The translations under genes and the position numbers were made by a program. Positions 11,386-26,900 of a stretch of 64,000 nt of DNA are shown one piece after another (the first letter of the stretch is position 1; each line of letters begins with the position of its first letter). The notes beneath the pieces were generated by a model, which saw only the letters and a list, made by a program, of their open reading frames with translations, ran no database searches and was not told the DNA's origin. Source of the stretch: Symsagittifera roscoffensis (lineage: Eukaryota; Xenacoelomorpha; Acoela; Convolutidae); contig NC_087062.1 of assembly GCF_963678635.1 (NCBI RefSeq), positions 17,781,789 through 17,845,788 of the forward strand, in the 5' to 3' direction.

Positions 11386-11983
11386 CAGTACTAAGAAAAC
11401 TTACCAACTTTGATAGGATAAATAAAAACAAACTTGCAAATTTTGATCGAATTGTAAAAAACAGGCTCAAGTCAAATAATACTTCACCATTTACAAAGTC
11501 TAGCTGTCGTACCTATTTCCACATGGGAAACATCTCAGAATGTTTCGATTCTTCCCCAAACCGTAGTTCAAACACATTATCCAAAACTTATTTTTCTAAT
11601 TTGCAAATTCTGATCCGATACGAAAAAACAGACTTTAGTGATTGATTACTTAAACATTTAAAAAGTCTAGCTGTCGTACACAATTTTACATGGAAAACAT
11701 ATTTCTGTAGATTAAGATTCTTCACAAACCGTACAAACACTTAATCCTAAAATTTTTTGGTATTTTTTTAAACTGCAATTTTTGATCATATTACAAAAAA
11801 AAACAGAATAAAATGATTAAACACTTATCCATTTACAAACTCCGGCTCTCGTTACCACATTTACAAAGAAAAAAAATTTCTGAAGGTTTAGATTTATCTC
11901 AATCAACAATCGGGGTTGATCAACAAGATCCAAAAACTAATTATTTGGGTATGTTTTTCATACTACCAAATCATTTTTGCTTT

Positions 11984-14900
11984 ATGTTCGACTCCTCTCA
12001 CTCTCCTGCTACAAACAACAAGAAAAAAACATCAGAAATATTTACAAAGCCAATCATTTCATTTGTGAAACTTTCGTTGAAGAAAACTTCGAAAACCCGA
12101 GTCATCTTTATTAACAACTTATTTGTTCAGTGTTGGTAAATACTGAGATTTGTTCGAATGCTGATTAAATCGGTTGTGCTATGTCTAATAAAAAAAAGTA
12201 AGATCCCATGAGTCAAAGAAAGATTGAAACTCCTCAAAGGAAACGCCTGATAGTATCATTTGCAAATCAATATCATTACTTGCAAAAACCGCTTCAACAA
12301 AAAATTGAAATAAGCACTAATCTGATAATAAAATCACAAGCAATTGAACTCATTACCTAAATTTCATGATTGAATAATTGATTAAAGGTATTCTGTGTCA
12401 AAACTTCAACAAGAAAGAGTCGAACCAACTTTGATCCCAATAAGCAATCCATACACGTTGGTTGTATCTTGAAATTCCGTTAACCTAGAAAACTTGGAGC
12501 TCAAAAAAATGAAAACCATTTGCATTTTGTAACTTAAGCATCAAACCTTATCTTATATTTAATTGAATCAAAAGACTCATATTATTACATCATTAAATTT
12601 TTTGATAACATAAAACAAAAAGATTTAGTTGACTATGAGTCAAATTATGATGAAAACAAGAAAGCAAAAAAATGAGTACTTATAAAAAACTATTAGAAGA
12701 ACGGTGGGCGTTCAATGCTGCACTTCGCCGGGACAACTAGTTTCTTTTTTAACAATTGCTGACTAGATATCAAATGTCTCCGCTTCTCCGCTTTTAAAAC
12801 TCAACATACTCAGTGGAATGCGGTTAAAGATCCAGAAACGCTTACAATTGAACTTCTATTCAATTGCTGTTCAATTTAACTTTCATGCATTGAATCAGAA
12901 CACTTTCAAAATTCAATAAAACAGAAGCCCTGTTTACTGAGTTTTTGTTCGAATGTGAATGAAATCTGTTTTGGCTAAGTTTAATTATGAAAAGTATGAA
13001 CCCATAGGTCAGAATTAAGGTTTGATGTTTTCGAAGGGAACAGCTGATATTATCATTTGTAAATCAATATCATCATTTGCAAAAAAAGCAGTCATAAATT
13101 TGTTAAAAAGACTTTGATCGCATTTTTCTGTTAAAAAAGGAGGAATTGCATTTTAAAACATTTTAAAAAAAAATTGAAGCGTTTCATAACAGAGTTTATA
13201 TCATAACAGTGTTTCATAATAGATTTCGTCGAAAAAGCTCAAGCTTCTAAATTTGTCAAAAAACTTTTGTTTTTACTTACAAAGGATATTTTCACTATAC
13301 TTTTGCGTTCTGAAATTAGTGAAAAACGAATTCCGACAAATGAATTCGTGAAAAACGAAAGAGCAGTTTTAGAATGATATTACAGTTTATATTGGCATTT
13401 GAGGAAACGGTTGATATTACAACTTGAGTATCACTGAAAAGGTTCTTCTCTTGATTCATAGCATGGTTTTTGTTAACAGTGAGTTATAGTTGGATTGGAT
13501 TGACTGTCAAAATTCTTGTTAACCAAAAAACAAGATAGAGATTCAGTTACCAATGAGTCAAATTAAGATGAAAAGAAGGAAGCAAAAATACGAGTAATTA
13601 CAAAAAAAAATAATTGAAGAACGATGAGCATTCAACGCTGCAGTTCGCCATGATAACTCTTTTTAGTGATTGCCAATATGATATCAAATGTTTTCACATT
13701 TCGGCTTTCAAAAATCATCTACTCAGTGGTTTGCGGTTAAAGATCCAGTAAAGCTTTCGATTGAACTTTCATTCAATTGCTTCAATTGAATTTCATGCTT
13801 TCATTCAGATTAATTTCAAAACTCAATAAAACAGAAGCCGTGTTACTCTTCTTGATCAAACGAAAATGAAAACTCAATTAATTGCCATGATAACAAAACA
13901 AAAGCCTCACAGGAAAAAAAGATATTGAAAAAACGCAGATAATTGAAGATTGAAAATCTCTCACTTGAAGATTTAAAGTTTCTAATTTTATTTTCGACTC
14001 CTCTCTTTCCTGCTATAAACAACAACAAAAAAAAGAAAAAGAAACATCAGAAATATTTACAAAGTCACTCATTTCAGTGGTCAAAGTTTCGTTGAACAAA
14101 ACTTCGAAAACCCGAGTCATCTTTGTTAACAACTTAATTGTTCAGTGTTGGTAAATACTGAGTTTCTGTTCGAATGCGGATTAAATCTGTTTTGCTATGT
14201 TTAATAAAAAAAGTATGATCGCATGAGTCAAAGAAAGATTGAAACTTTTCCAAGGAAACGCCTGATAATATCATTTGCAAATTAATATCATTACTTGCAA
14301 AAAACGGTTCATAAAAAATTGAAATAAGCACTAATCTGATGATAAAATCACAAGCAATTGAACTCCTTGTCTAAATTTCATGATTGAATAATTAATTAAA
14401 GGTATTCTGTGTCAAAACTTCAACAAGAAAGAGTCGAACCAATTTTGAACTCAATAAGCAATCCATACACGTTGGTTGTATCTTGAAATTCCGTTAACCT
14501 GGAAAACTTGGAGCTCAAAAAAGTGAAAACCATTTGCATTTTGTAACTTGAGCATCAAACCTTCTCTAATATTTAAACTGAATCAAAAGACTCACATTAT
14601 TACATCATTAAATTTTTTGATAACATAAAACAAAATGATTTAGTTGACAATGAGTCAAATTATGATGAAAACAAGAAAGCAAAAATATGAGTGCTTACAA
14701 AAAACTATTAGAAGAACGGTGGGCGTTCAATGCTGCACTTCGCCGGGACAACTAGTTTCTTTTTTAACAATTGCTGACTAGATATCAAATGTCTCCGCTT
14801 TTAAAACTCAACATACTCAGTGGTCTGCGGTTAAGGATCCAGAAACGGTTACAATTGAACTTCCATTCAATTGTTGTTCAATTGAACTTTCATGCATTCA

Positions 14901-17900
14901 ATCAGAACACTTTCAAAATTCAATAAAACAGAAACCCTGTTTACTTCATTTGCAAAAAAAAAAACAGTTCATAAGTCTGTTAAAAACTTTTATCGCATTT
15001 TTCTGTTATAAAAGGAGGAATTGCATTTTAAACACTTTTAAAAATATTGAAGCGTTTCATAACAGAGTTTATATCAAAACAGTGTTTCATAATAGATTTC
15101 GTCGAAAAAGCTCAAGCTTCTAAATTTGTCAAAAAACTTTTGTTTTTACTTACAAAGGATATTTTCACTATACTTTTGCGTTCTGAAATTAGTGAAAAAC
15201 GAATTCCGACGTCAAAAAGAGCAGTTTTAGAATGATATTACAGTTTATATTGGCCTTTGAGGAAACGGTTGATATTACAACTTGAGTATCACTGAAAATG
15301 TTCTTCTCTTGATTCATAGCATGGTTTTTGTTAAAAGTGAGTTATAGTTGGATTGGATTGACTGTCAAAATTCTTGTTAACCAAAAAAAAACAAGAAAGA
15401 GATTCAGTTACCAATGAGTCAAATTAAGATGAAAAGAAGGAAGCAAAAATACGAGTAATTACAAAAAAAAATAACTCAAGAACGATGAGCACTCGACGCT
15501 GCAGTTCGCCATGATAATTCTTTTTAGTGATTGCCAATTAGATATCAAATGTTTTCATATTTCGGCTTTCAAAAATCATCTACTCAGTGGTTTGCGGTTA
15601 AAGATCCAGTAACGCTTTCGATAGAACTTTCATTCAATTACTTAAATTAAACTTTCATGCTTTCATTCAGATTATTTTCAAAGCTCAATACAACAGAAGC
15701 CGTGTTACTCTTCTTGATCAAACGAAAATGAAAACTCAATTAATTGCCATGATAACAAAACAAAAGCCTCTCAGGAAAAAAAAATATTGAAAACATGCAG
15801 ATAATTGAAGATTGAAAATCTCTCTTGAAGATTTAAAGTTTCTAACTTAATGTTCGACTCCTCTCTCTCCTGCTAAAAACAAGAAGAAAAAAAAGAAAAA
15901 GACACATCAGAAAAAATTACAAAGTCACTCATTTCATTGGTCAAAGTTTCGTTGAACAAAACTTCGAAAATCCAAGTCATCTTTATTAACAACTTAGTTG
16001 TTCAGTGTTGGTAAATACTGAGTTTTTGTTCGAATGCGGATTAAATCTGTTTTGCTATGTTTAATAAAAAAAGTATGATCGCATGAGTCAAAGAAAGATT
16101 GAAGATTTTCAAAGGAAACGCCTGATAATATCATTTGCATATTATTATCATTATTTGCAAAAAACGGTTCATAAAAAATTGAAATAAGCACTAATCTGAT
16201 AAAAATCACAAACAATTGAACTCCTTGTCTAAATTTCATGATTGAATAAATGATTAAAGGTATTCTGTGTCAAAACTTCAACAAGAAAGAGTCGAACCAA
16301 TTTTGAACTCAATAAGCAATCCATACACGTTGGTTGTATCTTGAAATTCCCTTAAGCATAAAATGCATAAAATGGTCCCTTAAGATGCCTAGAAAACTTG
16401 GAGCTCAAAACAATGAAAACCATTTGCATTTTGTAACTTAAGCATCAAACCTTCTCTAATATTTAAACTGAATCAAAAGACTCACATTATTACATCATTA
16501 AATTTTTTGATAACAACAAAATGATTTAGTTGAAAATGGGTCAAATTATGATGAAAACAAGAAAGCAAAAATATGAGTACTTACAAAAAACTATTAGAAG
16601 AACGGTGGGCGTTCAATGCTGCACTTCGCCGGGACAACTAGTTTCTTTTTTAACATTTGCTGACTAGATATCAAATGTCTCCGTTTCTCCGCTTTTAAAA
16701 CTCAACATACTCAGTGGTCTGCAGTTAAAGATCCAGAAACGCTTACACTTGAACTTCCATGCATTCAATCAGAACACTTTCAAGATTCAATAAAACAGAA
16801 GCCCTGTTTACTGAGTTTTTGTTCGAATGTGAATCAGAATTAAGGTTTGATGTTTTCGAAGTGAACAGCTGATATTATCATTTACAAATCAATATCATCA
16901 TTTGCAAAAAAAAAACAGTTCATAAATTTGTTAAAAAGACTTTTATCGCATTTTTCTGTTAAAAAAGGAGGAATTGCATTTTAAAGATTTTTTAAAAATA
17001 TTGAAGCGTTTCATAACAGAGTTTATATCGTAACAGTGTTTCATAAAAGATTTCGTCGAAAAAGCTCAAGCTTCTAAATTTGTCAAAAAACTTTTTTTAC
17101 TTACAAAGGATATTTTCACTATACTTTTGCGTTCTGAAATTAGTGAAAAACGAATTCCGACAAACGAATTCGTGAAAAACGAAAGAGAAGTTTTAGAATG
17201 ATATTACAGTTTATATTGGAATTTGAGGAAACGGTTGATATTACAACTTGAGTATCACTGAAAATGTTCTTCTCTTGATTCATAGCATGGTTTTTGTTAA
17301 CAGTGAGTTATAGTTGGATTGGATTCATCACAAAATTCGTCACAAAATTCTTGTTAAGCAAAAAAACAAGATAGAGACTCAGTTACCAATGAGTCAAATT
17401 AAGATGAAAAGACGGAAGCAAAAATACGAGTAATTACAAAAAAAATTAATTGAAGAACGATGAGCATTCAACGCTGCCATTCGCCATGATAACTCTTTTT
17501 AGTGATTGCCAATTAGATATCAAATGTTTTCACATTTCCGCTTTCAAAAATCATCTACTCAGTGGTTTGCGGTTAAAGATCCAGTAACGCTTTCGATTGA
17601 ACTTTCATTCAATTACTTCAATTGAACTTTCATGCGTTCATTCAGATTATTTCAAAACTCAATAAAACAGAAGCCGTGTTTCTCTTTTTGATCAAATGAA
17701 AACTCAATTAATTGCCATGATAACAAAAAAAGCCTCTCAGGAAAAAAATATTGAAAAAATGCAGATAATTGAAGATTGAAAATCTCTCCCTTGAAGATTT
17801 AAAGTTTCTTACTTTATATTCGACTCCAAAAAGAAAAAAAAGAAAAAGGAACATCAGAAATATTTACAAAGTCACTCATTTCATTGGTCAAAGTTTCGTT

Positions 17901-20900
17901 GAACAAAACTTCGAAAATCCAAGTCATCTTTATTAACAACTTATTTGTTCAGTGTTGTTAAATACTGAGTTTTTGTTCGAATGCGGATTAAATCTGTTTT
18001 GCTATGTTTAATAAAAAAATTATGATCGCATGAGTCAAAGAAAGATTGAAACTTTTCAAAGGAAACGCCTGATAATATCATTTGCAAACCAATATCATTA
18101 TTTGCAAAAAACGGTTCATAAACAATTGAAATAAGCACTAATCTGATGATAAAATCACAAGCAATTGAACTCCTTGCTTTATGATTGAATAATTGTTCGA
18201 TTGATTTATGATTGAATAATTGATTAAAGGTATTCTGTGTCAAAACTTCAACAAGAAAGAGTCGAACCAATTTTGAACCCAATAAGCAATCCATACACGT
18301 TGGTTGTATCTTGAAATTCCGTTAACCTAGAAAACTTGGAGCTCAAAAAAATGAAAACCATTTGCATTTTGTAACTTAAGCATCAAACCTTCTCTAATAG
18401 TTAAACTGAATCAAAAGACTCACATTTTACATTAAATTTTTTGATAACAAAACAAAATTATTTAGTTGACAATGAGTCAAATTATGATGAAAACAAAAAA
18501 GCAGAAATATGAGTACTTACAAAAACTATAAGAAGAACGGTGGGCGTTCAATGATGCATTTCGCCGGGACAACTAGTTTCTTTTTTTTTACAATTGCTGA
18601 CTAGATTTCAAATGTCTCCGCTTTTAAAACTCAACATACTCAGTGGTCTGCGGTTAAAGATCCAGAAACGCTTACAATTGAACTTCCATTCAATTGTTGT
18701 TCAATTGAACTTTCACGCATTCAATCAGAACACTTTCAAAATTCAATAAAACAGAAACCCTGTTTACTGAGTTTTTGTTCGAATGTGAATGAAATCCGTT
18801 TTAGCTAAGTTTAATTTTGAAAAGTATGAACCCATGGGTCAGAATTAAGGTTTGATGTTTTCGAAGGGAACAGCTGATATTATCATTTGAGAATCATTAT
18901 CATCATTTGCAAAAAAAACAGTTCATAAATCTGTTAAAAAAGACTTTTATCGCATTTTTCTGTTAAAAAAGGAGGAATTGCATTTTAAACACTTTTAAAA
19001 ATATTGAAGCGTTTCATAACAGAGTTTATATCATAACATTGTTTCATAATAGATTTCGTCGATAAAGCTCAAGCTTCTAAATTTGTCAAAAAACTTTTTG
19101 TTTTTACTTACAAAGGATATTTTCACTATATTTTTGCGTTCTGAAATTAGTGAAAAACGAAATCCGACGTCAAAAAGAGCAGTTTTAGAATGATATTACA
19201 GTTTATATTGGCAGTTGAGGAAACGGTTGATATTACAACTTGATTATCACTGAATATGTTCTTCTCTTGATTCCTGGCATGGTTTTTGTTAACAGTGAGT
19301 TATAGTTGGATTGGATTGACTGTCAAAATTCTTGTTAACCAAAAAAAAACAAGATAAAGATTCAGTTACCAATGAGTCAAATTAAGATGAAAAGAAGGAA
19401 GCAAAAATACGAGTAATTACAAAAAAAATACACTGAAGAACGATGAGCATTCAACGCTGCAGTTCGCCATGATAACTCTTTTTAGTGATTGCCAATTAGA
19501 TATCAAATGTTTTCACAATTCGGCTTTCAAAAAACATCAACTCAGTGGTTTGAGATTAAAGATCCAGTACGCTTTCGATTGAACTTTCATGCGTTCATTC
19601 AGATTAATTTCAAAAGTCAATAAAACCGAAGCCGTGTTACTCTTCTTGATCAAACGAAAATGAAAACTCAATTAATTGCCATGATAACAAAACAAAAGCC
19701 TCTCAGGAAAAAAATTATTGAAAAAATGCAGATAATTGAAGATTGAAAATCTCTCCCTTGAAGATTTAAAGTTTCTAACTTAATGTTTGACTCCTCTCTC
19801 TCCTGCTAAAAACAAGAAGAAGAAAAAGAAAAAGACACACCAGAAAAAATTACAAAGTCACTCATTTCATTGGTCAAAGTTTCGTTGAAGAAAACTTCGA
19901 AAATCCAAGTCATCTTTATTAACAACATATTTGTTCAGTGTTGATAAATACTGAGTTTTTGTTCGAATACGGATTAAATCTGTTTTGCTATGTTTAATAA
20001 AAAAGTATGATCGCATGAGTCAAAGAAAGATTGAAACTTTTCAAAGGAAACGCCTGATAATATCATTTGCAAATCAATATCATTATTTGCAAAAAACGGT
20101 TCATAAACAATTGAAATAAGCACTAATTTGATGATAAAATCACAAGCAATTGAACTCCTTGCCTAAATTTCATGATTGAATAATTGATTAAAGGTATTCT
20201 GTGTCAAAACTTCAACAAGAAAGAGTCGAACCAGGTTTGAACCCAATAAGCAATCCATACACGTTGGTTGTATTTTGAAATTCCGTTAAACTAAAAAACT
20301 TGGAGCTCAAAAAAATGAAAACCATTTGCATTTTGTAACTTAAGCATCAAACCTTCTCTAATAGTTAAACTGAATCAAAAGACTCAAATTATTACATCAT
20401 TAAATTTTTTGATAACATAAAACAAAATGATTTAATTGACAATGAGTCAAATTATGATGAAAACAAGAAAGCAGAAATATGAATACTTACAAAAAACTAT
20501 AAGAAGAACGGTTGGCGTTCAATGCTGCACTTCGCCGGGACAACTAGTTTCTTTAACAATTGCTGACTAGATATCAAACGTCTCCGCTTTTAAAACTCAA
20601 CATACTCAGTGGTCTGCGGTTAAAGATCCAGAAACGCTTACAATTGAACTTCCATTCAATTGTTGTTCAATTGAACTTTCATGCATTCAATCAGAACACT
20701 TTCAAGATTCAATAAAACAGAAGCCCTGTTTACTGAGTTTTTGTTCGAATGTGAATGAAATCTGTTTTGGCTAAGTTTAATTTTGAAAAGTATGAACCCA
20801 TGGGTCAGAATTAAGGTTGGATTTTTTCGAAGGGAGCAGCTGATATTATCATTTGCAAATCAATATCATCATTTGCAAAAAAAAAACAGTTCATAAATCT

Positions 20901-23900
20901 GTTAAAAAGACTTTTATCGAATTTGTCTGTTAAAAAAGGAGGAATTGCATTTTAAACACTTTTAAAATATTGAAGCATTCATAACAGAGTTTATATCATA
21001 ACAGTGCTTCATAATAGATTTCGTCGAAAAAGCTCAAGCTTCTAAATTTGTCAAAAAACTTTTTGTTTTTACTTACAAAGGATATTTTCACTATACTTTT
21101 CCGTCCTGAAATTAGTGAAAAACGAATTCCGACGTCAAAAAGAGCAGTTTTAGAATGATATTACAGTTTATATTGGCATTTGAGGAAACGGTTGATATTA
21201 CAACTTGAGTATCACTGAAAATGTTCTTCTCTTGATTCATAGCATGGTTTTTGTTAACCGTGAGTTATACTTGGATTGGATTGACTGTCAAAATTCTTAG
21301 TAACCAAAAAAAAACAAGATAGAGATTCAGTTACCAATGAGTCAAATTAAGATGAAAAGAAGGAAGCAAAAATACGAGTAATTACAAAAAAAAACAACTG
21401 AAGAACGATGGGCATTCAACGCTGCAGTTCGCCATGAAAACTCCTTTTAGTGATTGCCAATTAGATATCAAATGTTTTCACATTTCGGCTTTCAAAATTC
21501 ATCTACTCAGTGGTTTGCGGTTAAAGATCCAGTAACGCTTTCGATTGAACTTTCATTCAATAACTTCAATTGAACTTTCATGCTTTCATTCAGATTACTT
21601 CCAAAACTCAATAAAACAGAAGCCGTGTTTCTCTTCTTGATCAAACGAAAATGAAAACTCAATTAATTGCCATGATAACAAAACAAAAGCCTCTCAGGAA
21701 AAAAATTATTGAAAAAATGCAGATAATTGAAGATTGAAAATCTCTCCCTTGAAGATTTAAAGTTTCTAACTTAATGTTCGACTCCTCTCTCTCCTGCTAA
21801 AAACAAGAAGAAAAAAAAGAAAAAGACACATCAGAAAAAATTACAAAGTCACTCATTTCATTGGTCAAAGTTTCGTTGAACAAAACTTCGAAAATCCAAG
21901 TCATCTTTATTAACAACATATTTGTTCAGTGTTGATAAATACTGAGTTTTTGTTCGAATACGGATTAAATCTGTTTTGCTATGTTTAATAAAAAAGTATG
22001 ATCGCATGAGTCAAAGAAAGATTGAAACTTTTCAAAGGAAACGCCTGATAATATCATTTGCAAATCAATATCATTATTTGCAAAAAACGGTTCATAAACA
22101 ATTGAATAAAGCACTAATTTGATGATAAAATCACAAGCAATTGAACTCCTTGCCTAAATTTCATGATTGAATAATTGATTAAAGGTATTCTGTGTCAAAA
22201 CTTCAACAAGAAAGAGTCGAACCAGGTTTGAACCCAATAAGCAATCCATACACGTTGGTTGTATTTTGAAATTCCGTTAAACTAAAAAACTTGGAGCTCA
22301 AAAAAATGAAAACCATTTGCATTTTGTAACTTAAGCATCAAACCTTCTCTAATAGTTAAACTGAATCAAAAGACTCACATTATTACATCATTAAATTTTT
22401 TGATAACATAAAACAAAATGATTTAATTGACAATGAGCCAAATTATGATGAGAACAAGAAAGCAGAAATATGAGTACTTACAAAAAACTATAAGAAGAAC
22501 GGTGGGCGTTCAATGCTGCACTTCGCCGGGACAACTAGTTTCTTTTTTAACAATTGCTGACTAGATATCAAACGTCTCCGCTTTTAAAACTCAACATACT
22601 CAGTGGTCTGCGGTTAAAGATCCAGAAACGCTTACAATTGAACTTCCATTCAATTGTTGTTCAATTGAACTTTCATGCATTCAATCAGAACACTTTCAAG
22701 ATTCAATAAAACAGAAGCCCTGTTTACTGAGTTTTTGTTCGAATGTGAATGAAATCTGTTTTGGCTAAGTTTAATTTTGAAAAGTATGAACCCATGGGTC
22801 AGAATTAAGGTTGGATTTTTTCGAAGGGAGCAGCTGATATTATCATTTGCAAATCAATATCATCATTTGCAAAAAAAAACAGTTCATAAATCTGTTAAAA
22901 AGACTTTTATCGAATTTGTCTGTTAAAAAAGGAGGAATTGCATTTTAAACACTTTTAAAATATTGAAGCATTCATAACAGAGTTTATATCATAACAGTGC
23001 TTCATAATAGATTTCGTCGAAAAAGCTCAAGCTTCTAAATTTGTCAAAAAACTTTTAGTTTTTACTTACAAAGGATATTTTCACTATACTTTTCCGTCCT
23101 GAAATTAGTGAAAAACGAATTCCGACGTCAAAACGAGCAGTTTTAGAATGATATTACAGTTTATATTGGCATTTGAGGAAACGGTTGATATTACAACTTG
23201 AGTATCACTGAAAATGTTCTTCTCTTGATTCATAGCATGGTTTTTGTTAACCGTGAGTTATACTTGGATTGGATTGACTGTCAAAATTCTTAGTAACCAA
23301 AAAAAAACAAGATAGAGATTCAGTTACCAATGAGTCAAATTAAGATGAAAAGAAGGAAGCAAAAATACGAGTAATTACAAAAAAAACAACTGAAGAACGA
23401 TGGGCATTCAACGCTGCAGTTCGCCATGAAAACTCCTTTTAGTGATTGCCAATTAGATATCAAATGTTTTCACATTTCGGCTTTCAAAATTCATCTACTC
23501 AGTGGTTTGCGGTTAAAGATCCAGTAACGCTTTCGATTGAACTTTCATTCAATAACTTCAATTGAACTTTCATGCTTTCATTCATATTACTTCTAAAACT
23601 CAATAAAACAGAAGCCGTGTTTCTCTTCTTGATCAAACGAAAATGAAAACTCAATTAATTGCCATAACAAAACAAAAGCCTATCAGAAAAAAAATATTGA
23701 AAAAACGCAGATAATCGAAGATTGAAAATCTCTCTCTTGAAGATTTAAAGTTTCTAACTTTATGTTCGACTCCTCTCTCTCCTGCTATAAACAACAAGAA
23801 AAAAAAAGAAAAAGAAAATTCAGAAATATTTACAAAGTCACTCATTTCATTGGTCAAAGTTTCGTTGAAAAAAACTTCGAAACCCCGAGTCATCTTTATA

Positions 23901-26900
23901 AACAACTTCTTTGTCCAGTGTTGGTAAATACTGAGTTTTTGTTCGAATGCGGATTGAATCTGTTTTTGCTAAGTTTATAAAAAAGTTTGATCGCATGAGT
24001 CAAAGAAAGATTGAAACTTTTCAAAGGAAACGGCTGATATTATAATTTGCAAATCAATATCATTATTTGCAAAAAACAATTAATAAAAAACTGAAATAAG
24101 TACTAATCTGATGATAAAATCACAAGCAATTGCACTCCTTGCCTAAATTTTACGAATCAATAATCGATTAAAGGTACTCTGTGTCAAAACTTGAACAAGA
24201 AAAAGTCGAATCAACTTTGAACCCAATAAGCAATCCATACACGTTGGTTGTATCGTGAAATTCGGTTAACCTAGAAAACTTGGAGCCAAAAAAAATGAAA
24301 ACCATTTGCATTTTGTAACTTAAGCATCAAACCATCTCTAATATTAAAACTGAATCAAAAGACTCATATTATTGCATCATTTAATTTTTTTGTTGACAAA
24401 ATGATTTAGTTAACAATGAGTCAAATTATGATGGAAACAAGGAAGCCACAATATGATTACTTACAAAAAAAACTATAAGAAGAACGGTGGGCGTTCAATG
24501 CTGCACTTCGCCCGGACAACTAGTTTATTTTTTAATAAATGCTCACTAGATATCAAATATGTATCTCTTCTCAGCTTTTAAAACTCAACCTACTCAGTGG
24601 TCTGCGGTTAAAGATCCAGAAACGCTTACAATTGAACTTCCGTTCAACTGTTGTTCAATTGAACCTTCATGCCTTCAATCAAAAGACTTTCAAAATTCAA
24701 TAAAACAGAAGCCCTGTTTACTGAGTTTTTGTTCGAATGTGAAATCTGTTTTGGCTAAGTTTACTTTTGAAAAGTATGAACCCATGGGTCAGAATTAAGG
24801 TTTGATGTTTTCGAAGGGAACAGCTGATATTATCATTTGCAAATCAATATCATCATTTGCAAAAAACAGTTCATAAATTTAAAAAGAAGACTTTTATCGC
24901 ATTTTTCTCTTAAAAAGGAGGAATTGCATTTTAAAACATTTTAAAAAATATTGAAGCGTTTCATAACAGAGTTTATATCATAACAGTGTTTCATAATAGA
25001 TTTCGTCGAAAAAGCTCAAGCTTCTAAATTTGTCAAAAGACTTTTTGTTTTTACTTACAAAGGATATTTTCACTATACTTTTCCGTCCTGAAATTAGTGA
25101 AAAACGAATTCCGACGTCAAAAAGAGCAGTTTTAGAATGATATTACAGTTTATATTGGCATTTGAGGAAACGGTTGATATTACAACTTGAGTATCACTGA
25201 AAATGTTCTTCTCTTGATTCATAGCATGGTTTTTGTTAACCGTGAGTTATACTTGGATTGGATTGACTGTCAAAATTCTTAGTAACCAAAAAAAAACAAG
25301 ATAGAGATTCAGTTACCAATGAGTCAAATTAAGATGAAAAGAAGGAAGCAAAAATACGAGTAATTACAAAAAAAAACAACCGAAGAACGATGGGCATTCA
25401 ACGCTGCAGTTCGCCATGAAAACTCCTTTTAGTGATTGCCAATTAGATATCAAATGTTTTCACATTTCGGCTTTCAAAATTCATCTACTCAGTGGTTTGC
25501 GGTTAAAGATCCAGTAACGCTTTCGATTGAACTTTCATTCAATTACTTCAATTGAACTTTCATGCTTTCATTCAGATTACTTCCAAAACTCAATAAAACA
25601 GAAGCCGTGTTTCTCTTCTTGATCAAACGAAAATGAAAACTCAATTAATTGCCATAACAAAACAAAAGCCTCTCAGAAAAAAAATATTGAAAAAACGCAG
25701 ATAATCGAAGATTGAAAATCTCTCTCTTGAAGATTTAAAGTTTCTAACTTTATGTTCGACTCCTCTCTCTCCTGCTATAAACAACAAGAAAAAAAAAAGA
25801 AAAAGAAAATTCAGAAATATTTACAAAGTCACTCATTTCATTGGTCAAAGTTTCGTTGAAAAAAACTTCGAAACCCCGAGTCATCTTTATAAACAACTTC
25901 TTTGTCCAGTGTTGGTAAATACTGAGTTTTTGTTCGAATGCGGATTGAATCTGTTTTTGCTAAGTTTATAAAAAAGTTTGATCGCATGAGTCAAAGAAAG
26001 ATTGAAACTTTTCAAAGGAAACGGCTGATATTATCATTTGCAAATCAATATCATTATTTGCAAAAAACAATTAATAAAAAACTGAAATAAGTACTAATCG
26101 GATGATAAAATCACAAGCAATTGCACTCCTTGCCTGAATTTTACGAATCAATAATCGATTAAAGGTACTCTGTGTCAAAACTTGAACAAGAAAAAGTCGA
26201 ATCAACTTTGAACCCAATAAGCAATCCATACACTCTTGATTCATAGCATGGTTTTTGTTAACCGTGAGTTATACTTGGATTGGATTGACTGTCAAAATTC
26301 TTAGTAACCAAAAAAAAAAACAAGATAGAGATTCAGTTACCAATGAGTCAAATTAAGATGAAAAGAAGGAAGCAAAAAGGAGTAATTACAAAAAAAAAAC
26401 AACTGAAGAACGATGGGCATTCAACGCTGCAGTTCGCCATGAAAACTCCTTTTAGTGATTGCCAATTAGATATCAAATGTTTTCACATTTCGGCTTTCAA
26501 AATTCATCTACTCAGTGGTTTGCGGTTAAAGATCCAGTAACGCTTTCGATTGAACTTTCATTCAATTACTTCAATTGAACTTTCATGCTTTCATTCAGAT
26601 TACTTCCAAAACTCAATAAAACAGAAGCCGTGTTTCTCTTCTTGATCAAACGAAAATGAAAACTCAATTAATTGCCATAACAAAACAAAAGCCTCTCAGA
26701 AAAAAAATATTGAAAAAACGCAGATAATCGAAGATTGAAAATCTCTCTCTTGAAGATTTGAAGTTTCTAACTTTATGTTCGACTCCTCTCTCTCCTGCTA
26801 TAAACAACAAGAAAAAAAAAAGAAAAAGAAAATTCAGAAATATTTACAAAGTCACTCATTTCATTGGTCAAAGTTTCGTTGAAAAAAACTTCGAAACCCC

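Larger units (their letters stand above)
9341..11983. repeat. Tandem array, family E (about 1-kb units with about 175-bp sub-monomers)
   Basis: The anchor ACTTTGA.AGGATAAA recurs at about 9384, 10435 and 11404 (spacing about 1,051 and 969). Within units, CTAGCTGTCGTACC-like anchors recur at 9473, 9738, 9910, 10532, 10805, 10981, 11499, 11666 and 11846, with short steps of 172-180 bp. Each long unit also carries a non-repeated part with a hairpin. The array is cut off at about 11983, where it runs directly into family A/B at GCTTT|ATGTTCGAC. Confidence 0.85.
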
